NCBI GenBank assembly: GCA_016926495.1
Contig: JAFGOL010000159.1
Span: forward strand, 1 to 6,180
Source of the DNA: Oligoflexia bacterium
GTDB taxonomy: Bacteria; Bdellovibrionota; JAFGOL01
DNA: 6,180 bases
Direction of reading: 5' to 3'
The translations under genes were made by a program, and so were the position numbers. Below, one piece after another: positions 1-4,517 of the stretch. The notes beneath the pieces are model-generated. The model worked only from the letters and a program-made list of their open reading frames with translations. It ran no database searches and was not told the DNA's origin. Numbering within the stretch: the stretch's first letter is position 1; each line of letters starts with the position of its first letter.

Positions 1-623
1 AGCCCCAGCCCCATAAATACAACAGGCACCCCGACGGGCACAAGATCACTGAATATGCCCAGCACCAGGTGATCCCCCGTTATATTTCCGAAAAGACGAA
101 GCCCCAGCGACAAGGGCCTTACAGAGTGACTTATAAGCTCTATGGGAAGCATAAGGGGAGAAAGCCACAGTATGGGGCCCAGGAAATGCTTGAAATACGC
201 AATACCGTGCTCCTTAACCCCGACGTAATTGTAATACAGGAAAATAAAAATACCGCAGGCAAGCGTTGTATTCAGGTTATCGGTTGCAGGCACAAAGCCC
301 GGTATCAGGCTGATGGCGTTATTAAGAAAAATAAACAGGAAAACTGAAGCCAGCACCGGAAAAAACTTCCTCGCGCTCTTTTCGCCCATGACGTCGGACG
401 CAAGCGCGAGAAGCACCTCGCCCAGCAATTCAAAAATAGTCCTGCCTGTGAACTTGTCATCGGGAATTTCGGGATCCTTTATTTTTCTGAATTTTTTGTA
501 CATAACCACGGAAATAATTATACAGATAACCGTAATAAGACTTGCCATAAGCATGTGAACGGTTTTGTGAGAAGAATACTTATCAAGAAAGGGAACCAGG
601 TTAAACCAGTTAAAATGCCCCAT
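1..623 (-). CDS. atpB: F0F1 ATP synthase subunit a (AtpB), C-terminus beyond window edge
   Basis: Subunit a is the membrane stator of the F0 motor. It forms the two half-channels that carry ions to and from the c-ring. The first 207 residues are visible. They run from an N-terminal segment (GHFNWFNLVPFLDKY), through TM helix 1 at about 24-42, to the family core: FFPVLASVFLFIFLNN around 88-102, KEHGIAYFKHFLGPILWL at 137-154, and SLGLRLFGN at 172-180. R176 corresponds to the essential E. coli Arg210, and E162, 14 residues earlier, to Glu196. H185 occupies the Glu219 position, a known variant. The missing part should hold the last TM helices, about 50 residues. The ATG at 623-621 is preceded by AAAGGA (639-634), which overlaps the stop codon of the preceding gene; the gap between the genes is 14 nt. 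The family call is secure. Whether the enzyme uses H+ or Na+ cannot be told without subunit c. Confidence 0.97.
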   Translation of the reverse strand, partial: MGHFNWFNLVPFLDKYSSHKTVHMLMASLITVICIIISVVMYKKFRKIKDPEIPDDKFTGRTIFELLGEVLLALASDVMGEKSARKFFPVLASVFLFIFLNNAISLIPGFVPATDNLNTTLACGIFIFLYYNYVGVKEHGIAYFKHFLGPILWLSPLMLPIELISHSVRPLSLGLRLFGNITGDHLVLGIFSDLVPVGVPVVFMGLG

Positions 624-633
624 TTATACATAA

Positions 634-639
634 TCCTTT
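634..639 (-). promoter_or_regulatory. Ribosome binding site of atpB
   Basis: AAAGGA lies 10 nt before the atpB ATG and overlaps the TAA of the AtpI-like gene. This fits translation in series along one mRNA. It also argues against the out-of-frame ATG at 630-628 as the start. Confidence 0.6.
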
Positions 640-919
640 ACTTGTTTTTCTTAAGCATTATTATGATCATACCAATCAGCGAAAGTGTCAAACCCAAAAT
701 CAGGGAAATCACATTAAAACGCAGCACCCTTATGACCACAAAAAGCGCGGCAAAAACAAGCAGCATTTTAATGACCAGAAGAAGGGAAACGGCTGCTTTT
801 TCCTTTTTTGAATAATTTTCAGAATTACGGAAGATCATAATCCTGTAAAGACAGTATATGAGCAGCCAGTCAAGACTGCCTATGACAAAACCGGAAATGA
901 ACCCAAGCACGCTATTCAA
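638..919 (-). CDS. atpI: AtpI-like small membrane protein (ATP synthase subunit I family)
   Basis: This 93-residue, very hydrophobic protein sits directly upstream of atpB, the usual place for atpI. Family members (ATP_synt_I) are thought to help assemble the c-ring or insert F0 subunits. The pattern fits. A GFxxGxxIGSLDWLLIYCLYR segment at about 6-26 resembles the family's G-rich helix followed by a polar residue. A charged loop (RNSENYSKKEK, 31-41) follows, then two helices at about 42-64 and 68-89 and a basic tail (KKNK). Only three membrane segments are evident, against four in many AtpI proteins, so the N-terminal helix may be missing. The start is TTG at 919-917, with AAGGAG 5 nt before it; the next candidate, GTG at codon 4, lies too far from this site. 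It overlaps the radical SAM gene by 8 nt. Sequence similarity alone is weak, so the call leans on position. Confidence 0.75.
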   Translation of the reverse strand: MNSVLGFISGFVIGSLDWLLIYCLYRIMIFRNSENYSKKEKAAVSLLLVIKMLLVFAALFVVIRVLRFNVISLILGLTLSLIGMIIIMLKKNK

Positions 920-1769
920 GAATTCTCCTTAGGACCTTTTCCTTTTCAAGCACCCACAACGGGGCAACAAGTCTGTCAGCCGGGGCTTCTCCGGTCAGAC
1001 GGTGAATAACTTTTCCGTGCGGCGTAATCCGCAGTGCCTTCCTTACAAGGCCGACATATTCGTCCATGGTTTGCAACCTGAAAGGATCCCTTTTATGCAA
1101 CCTTTCAAGAGGCGTATCCCTGATTATATGCAGGGCATGTATTTTGTAACCGTCAATTCCGGTATCCAGAAAGCTCCGGAACGAATCAAGGGTTTCATTT
1201 TCATCCTCTACAGGCAATCCGAAAATGATATGACCTATTACTTCAATACCCGCCTGTTTTATTTTTTTGACTGCTGCTGCAAAAACCCCGGGATCATGTC
1301 CCCTGTTCATCCATTCAAGGCTTTTTTTGTTCATTGACTGCGCGCCAAGTTCAATCCATAAATATGTTTTTTCCGAAAATTCCTTAAGCAGTTCAACAAT
1401 GCCGTCATCCAGTACATCCGGCCTTGTGGACACGGCCATGCCGACCACGCCCTTGGCCAGCAGGGCCTTTTCATACATTTGCCTCAACGTACCGGCATCC
1501 GCGTTTGTTGTTGTAAAAGCCTGGAAATAAGCTATGAACTTTTTCGCGTTATATCTTTTGAGCGCGAAATCAGCACCCTTTTCAAGCTGTGCCTCTATGC
1601 TCATTCCCGGTTTTATCCACGGTGCCGCTGAACCGTACCTGTCACAAAATATGCAGCCTTCGCCGTCCCTTCTGTTAGGGCATGTAAATCCCGGATCAAG
1701 AGGTATACGCTGCACCCTTTCGCCAAACAATTTTTTAAGATGATCTTTTAAAAAAACATGCCCGGTCAT
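912..1769 (-). CDS. Radical SAM protein, TIGR01212 (YhcC/YtqA) family
   Basis: This 285-residue, probably cytosolic iron-sulfur enzyme uses a 4Fe-4S cluster to cleave S-adenosylmethionine. The cluster cysteines are C30, C39 and C42 (CPNRRDGEGCIFC), the wider-than-usual spacing typical of this family. Further family landmarks are YFQAFTTT (81-88), STRPDVL (114-120), WIELGAQS and NRGHD (138-159), IGHIIFGLP (178-186), YKIHALHIIRDTPLERL (208-224), and VIHRLTGEAP with APLW near the end. The length is normal for the short form of the family. The B. subtilis member YtqA has been linked to wobble-uridine modification of tRNA (MnmL), but whether this protein does the same is not shown, and no partner methyltransferase is visible. 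The ATG shares its A with the TGA of the upstream gene (TGATG) and lacks a clear ribosome binding site, so translation is probably coupled. The family is certain; the substrate is not. Confidence 0.93.
   Translation of the reverse strand: MTGHVFLKDHLKKLFGERVQRIPLDPGFTCPNRRDGEGCIFCDRYGSAAPWIKPGMSIEAQLEKGADFALKRYNAKKFIAYFQAFTTTNADAGTLRQMYEKALLAKGVVGMAVSTRPDVLDDGIVELLKEFSEKTYLWIELGAQSMNKKSLEWMNRGHDPGVFAAAVKKIKQAGIEVIGHIIFGLPVEDENETLDSFRSFLDTGIDGYKIHALHIIRDTPLERLHKRDPFRLQTMDEYVGLVRKALRITPHGKVIHRLTGEAPADRLVAPLWVLEKEKVLRRILE
925..930 (-). promoter_or_regulatory. Ribosome binding site deciding the TTG start of atpI
   Basis: A perfect AAGGAG inside the last codons of the radical SAM gene is followed by 5 nt (AATTC) and then TTG. 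It is the best ribosome binding site in the window and the reason for choosing a rare TTG start. Confidence 0.7.
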
Positions 1770-3244
1770 CAGAATACGTACTCAAAACCGATCCCGGTAA
1801 CCATCTCAAGAGTATCCGAAACAAAACCCTTTCTCAGGATACCCGAATAGGTCCCCCTCATTCCTATGCCAAGCGGGACAAAAAGAACTATTCCTCCGTC
1901 ATATGCAAGGACCCTTTCATCAGCGGTGATAATGTAACCGGCCCTGCCCTTCAGGCTCGGCCAGAAAAACCATATCTTCCACGGAAAATTAGCCTTGATG
2001 CCCACGTTGTAATACTTATGATCAAGATCAGGATTGTCAGCCGAAGAAAACATGATAAGCGAGGGCTCCAGCCTGAACGACATTTCGCCGAACATGTGGT
2101 AAGACATGAGCGCAATCTCGATGCTCCTGCCCGTAAAATCACCCCATGCTCCGCCGGTCCCGTTATAGAATCTCATGGGCAGTTTCAGCCCCAACGCCCA
2201 TGATTTTAAAATACTTTTGTCAATACCTACGCTGATTACATGCGCTCCGGCTATTTTTTCAAGGGAACCGTCATCAAGATAGTCAATGCTGTAATAATAT
2301 TCCGCCCCTGCCTCGAAAGTCCTGAGCTGGCTGTAATACTGCACGCTGATACCGAACAGGTGACCCTGTGTATTCGAGTTGCCCAGCCCGGGCTTAAACG
2401 CGAGGTCCGTTGAAAAACCGTAATTCAGAAAAACGGCGATGTTTTTGAACATCACCGGCGAAAAGGCGCCTTTAAAATAAAGGTCTCCGAATACCGTCCA
2501 CGTTTCCGTATCAAGTCCCATGTTTACTATCCCGTCAAGGGGCGTAACAGTCCTGTTACGTGAGAAGAGAAGGTCCGCGTACGCGTTAAGGTTCCATCGT
2601 TTTTTATACCGCGCCACACCGCTGCTTATGTACTCGTTTATTACATCAATATAACGGGCGGCTTCCTTTGCGATGGTGTCCTCGCCCGTTACCTTTTCAA
2701 AATGGTACACGGCCGCGTCAAGGGATTCCGGACTGTTCAGTCCGTCCCTGTAAAGACAGACACCGGCGTAATAATGCGCGAGATAGGAATACTTTCCGTT
2801 CTCCTTTATCGTTCTTATAAAAAACGGAAACGCCGTCTTGTACTCACTGAGGCTGAAATATATATAACCCGAATAATACGTGGATTCCTCGACCTTTATG
2901 CCCAGGAGTTCCGATTTCCTGAACTCCGCGATGGCCTCATCGTAACGCCCGAGTTCGAAAAGGCTTATTCCCAGGTAGTAATGAAAATCCTTGTTATCCG
3001 TATTAAAAGTTTCGAATTTCCTCAGCACTTTTACGGCCTGCCCGTGATCCCCCAGCCTGCTGTATGAAACACCCAGCAGAAAATACACGTCCGGCTCCCT
3101 GTCCTTGTCCTTTATCTGTTCTATGGTCTTTACGGCCTCGCCGTATTTTCCGTTACCGACCAGTTCCACGGCCTTAAGCCTAAGTACGTCCGAAGGGTCG
3201 GCGGAAGACAATGTCAGAAAAAAGATTAAAGAGAAAATAAACAC
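1769..3244 (-). CDS. Exported TPR protein with C-terminal outer-membrane beta-barrel
   Basis: This is a 491-residue protein. Residues 1-15 form a short hydrophobic signal peptide (MFIFSLIFFLTLSSA, likely cut before DPSD) that lacks the usual basic residue. Residues 18-190 hold about five TPR-like helical repeats; the clearest are PDVYFLLGVSYSRLGDHGQA (51-70) and FHYYLGISLFELGRYDEA (87-104). From about 217 to the end the chain alternates polar and aromatic/hydrophobic residues in short strands (for example FEAGAEYYYSI, MSFRLEPSLIMF). It closes with TGIGFEYVF, the terminal Phe expected of a BamA-inserted barrel. The barrel portion, about 275 residues, would allow roughly 12-14 strands. TPR plus barrel recalls PgaA, PelB or YaiO-type outer-membrane proteins, but no polysaccharide genes are near, so the function is open. 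The GTG start at 3244-3242 lies 4 nt after the regulator's stop codon, with AAGGG 9 nt upstream; a stop at 3259-3257 prevents extension. Confidence 0.85.
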   Translation of the reverse strand: MFIFSLIFFLTLSSADPSDVLRLKAVELVGNGKYGEAVKTIEQIKDKDREPDVYFLLGVSYSRLGDHGQAVKVLRKFETFNTDNKDFHYYLGISLFELGRYDEAIAEFRKSELLGIKVEESTYYSGYIYFSLSEYKTAFPFFIRTIKENGKYSYLAHYYAGVCLYRDGLNSPESLDAAVYHFEKVTGEDTIAKEAARYIDVINEYISSGVARYKKRWNLNAYADLLFSRNRTVTPLDGIVNMGLDTETWTVFGDLYFKGAFSPVMFKNIAVFLNYGFSTDLAFKPGLGNSNTQGHLFGISVQYYSQLRTFEAGAEYYYSIDYLDDGSLEKIAGAHVISVGIDKSILKSWALGLKLPMRFYNGTGGAWGDFTGRSIEIALMSYHMFGEMSFRLEPSLIMFSSADNPDLDHKYYNVGIKANFPWKIWFFWPSLKGRAGYIITADERVLAYDGGIVLFVPLGIGMRGTYSGILRKGFVSDTLEMVTGIGFEYVF

Positions 3245-3248
3245 CGTA

Positions 3249-4319
3249 TCATACCCTTAGTTCAAACATGCCTTTTTTACGCAGACCGATAAGCGTGGCA
3301 AGTATGTCCGAATCAAGAACCTTGCAGTAATTCAGAATGTCGGCAACCCTGCTGTATTCCACAACGTAAGACAACACATCAAGTTCCGGAGGCGTAAGGG
3401 GTATATCCTTTTTAAGCTGCCGGATATTCAGGCCGAGCTCAAGAGAATCGGACGGAAGGTTTTTACGTTTAAGCGCGTACCAGTCCGAAATCCTCCTTGC
3501 CATTGAACACAATTCAACAACGTCTATATTGGCAAGGTCCGTATCAATGCTGTACTGGGAGATGACCCTGCTTCTGAATGTAAAAACGCCGTCAGTCCAT
3601 CCCGCAATCCTCATAAAGGCCTTAAGCCCCTTAATATTCGGGGAACAATAGGCGGAGACCACAAACTGGTTCTTGGTTATTATGAGCGCGTTTGCCTTTT
3701 CCTTTTTTATCTCAAGTGTGCCCTCCCTGTAAATCATTGAGACAAGCCGTACTATATCATAGTACGGAAACTCGCTGATATTACCTTTAAGCTCGCCCGG
3801 CGCATTGGTGGACGGTGACAAGACCTTTGACGCGATATTTATGTTATGCACAAGCCTTTTGTTAAGCTCTTCGTTTTTGTCCGCTACGCCCTTTGCGAGC
3901 ATGCGGGAATCTTCCAATATTGATACAAAGGTACTGCGCTTGTCCTCGGCATTCAGTATATCGGCTTCAATCGCCGCCACCTCTGTCAGTATGGAATTAA
4001 CCGAATTTACGGGTGTTTCTATGTAATATTTTATACCAAGCTCCGCGAGCATGAGCACCTTGTCCACCCTGTCGCCGGAAATAAGGGCGACTATATGCGA
4101 CGACGGCGAAAATTTTTTGATCTTTGCCACGTACTCAACCGGGATATCCGCAACGTCAGGGTCTACAAAAACAACATCAAAGCGGCCTTCGGCCACGGCT
4201 TTAAGCCCGAAATCCGCGGAGGGAAATGTTTCAACATCGTAGTCTTCGTCAAGAAGGGTTTCCCTGATCGTTTCAGCCCTAATGGCTTCCTCATCAATAA
4301 TGCAGATAGAGAGCCTCAT
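3249..4319 (-). CDS. Atypical response regulator with DUF4388 (PATAN) domain
   Basis: This 356-residue cytosolic signalling protein starts with a CheY-like receiver (about 1-115). The acidic pair D9/E10, the phospho-acceptor D53 (FVDPDV) and the switch residue S81 are present. The conserved Lys before the last-loop Pro is replaced by T102 (YYIETPVN), so phosphorylation chemistry may be altered. Residues 118-165 are a charged helical linker. Residues 178-283 match DUF4388: KGNISEFPYYDIVRLVSMI, REGTLEIKK, then ALIITKNQFVVSAY and AGWTDGVFTFR. This domain is often fused to receivers and is thought to mediate protein contacts. Residues 301-356 look like a winged-helix-like tail (LTPPELDVLSYV...ILATLIGLRKKGMFELR). 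No DNA-binding output domain is evident and no histidine kinase lies in the window. The ATG at 4319 has no good ribosome binding site. It is the first gene of the putative five-gene operon, following an intergenic region with inverted repeats. Confidence 0.88.
   Translation of the reverse strand: MRLSICIIDEEAIRAETIRETLLDEDYDVETFPSADFGLKAVAEGRFDVVFVDPDVADIPVEYVAKIKKFSPSSHIVALISGDRVDKVLMLAELGIKYYIETPVNSVNSILTEVAAIEADILNAEDKRSTFVSILEDSRMLAKGVADKNEELNKRLVHNINIASKVLSPSTNAPGELKGNISEFPYYDIVRLVSMIYREGTLEIKKEKANALIITKNQFVVSAYCSPNIKGLKAFMRIAGWTDGVFTFRSRVISQYSIDTDLANIDVVELCSMARRISDWYALKRKNLPSDSLELGLNIRQLKKDIPLTPPELDVLSYVVEYSRVADILNYCKVLDSDILATLIGLRKKGMFELRV
3254..3258 (-). promoter_or_regulatory. Ribosome binding site for the GTG start of the TPR-barrel gene
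   Basis: AAGGG lies in the last codons of the response regulator gene, 9 nt before the GTG. The same site is only 1 nt from the out-of-frame ATG at 3252, too close to serve it. This supports the GTG start. Confidence 0.5.
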
Positions 4320-4329
4320 ACATTAATTT

Positions 4330-4350
4330 CAACATTTATTGTAAATATTG
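4330..4350 (-). repeat. Inverted repeat just upstream of the response regulator start
   Basis: Arms CAACATTTA (4330-4338) and TAAATATTG (4342-4350) flank a TTG centre, with 8 of 9 positions paired and the ninth a possible G-U pair. The repeat ends 10 nt before the regulator's ATG. It could be an operator or a weak hairpin in the mRNA leader. Its AT-rich context makes chance occurrence possible. Confidence 0.45.
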
Positions 4351-4352
4351 TC

Positions 4353-4382
4353 CAGTTAGAAAGATTGTATTGTACCTAACTG
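4353..4382. repeat. Perfect 7-bp inverted repeat enclosing the candidate -10 boxes
   Basis: CAGTTAG (4353-4359) and CTAACTG (4376-4382) are exact reverse complements separated by 16 bp. The spacer carries the two overlapping TACAAT boxes (minus strand). A regulator-binding role is possible but unproven. Confidence 0.4.
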
Positions 4383-4394
4383 CCAATTCAGCAA
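4364..4394 (-). promoter_or_regulatory. Weak candidate promoter for the response regulator operon
   Basis: On the minus strand TTGCTG (4394-4389) is followed, after 19 nt, by TACAAT (4369-4364). A second TACAAT overlaps it at 4374-4369, with a 14-nt spacer. The spacers are not ideal and the region is AT-rich, so this is only the best-looking candidate. A start near 4357 would leave a leader of roughly 40 nt containing the inverted repeat at 4330-4350. A promoter is expected somewhere here because the preceding gene ends in a terminator. Confidence 0.3.
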
Positions 4395-4453
4395 ACATGG
4401 CAATAGAATTTTACTAAAAAACAATCGAAGAGTGCCTCGTCTTTGCGGGATTA

Positions 4454-4489
4454 GGAAAAAGAAAGACAGGATAACAAGGTTATCCTGCC
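4454..4489 (-). terminator. Rho-independent terminator of the secreted-protein gene
   Basis: On the minus strand GGCAGGATAAC (4489-4479) pairs over 11 bp (one G-U) with GTTATCCTGTC (4475-4465) around a CTT loop. TTTCTTTTTCC (4464-4454) follows directly. It lies 28 nt after the TGA at 4520-4518. The plus-strand side lacks a T-run, so it acts leftwards only. It separates the secreted-protein gene from the downstream operon. Confidence 0.9.
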
Positions 4490-4517
4490 TTCATATATTC
4501 ACTTCAGGAATATTTCT

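Noticed and set aside
69..558. Plus-strand open frames across the atpB region
   Set aside because: The minus-strand frame encodes unmistakable ATP synthase subunit a, so these are chance antisense frames.
2702..3067. Plus-strand open frame of 121 codons across the TPR region
   Set aside because: It lies antisense to the TPR repeats and its product shows no family features. The minus-strand frame has clear TPR periodicity.
4361..4402. Sigma-54 type promoter around TGGCA upstream of the regulator
   Set aside because: Neither TGGCA copy has a GC-containing -12 element (TTGC) at the required spacing on its strand.
4381..4402. TGCCA/TGGCA inverted repeat as a second terminator
   Set aside because: It has a five-base-pair stem, a 12-nt loop and no T-run directly after it on the minus strand. 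It is too weak to be a terminator.
4414..4435. Possible hairpin AAGA...TCTT between the terminator and the promoter region
   Set aside because: Only four pairs form around an eight-base loop, which is expected by chance.
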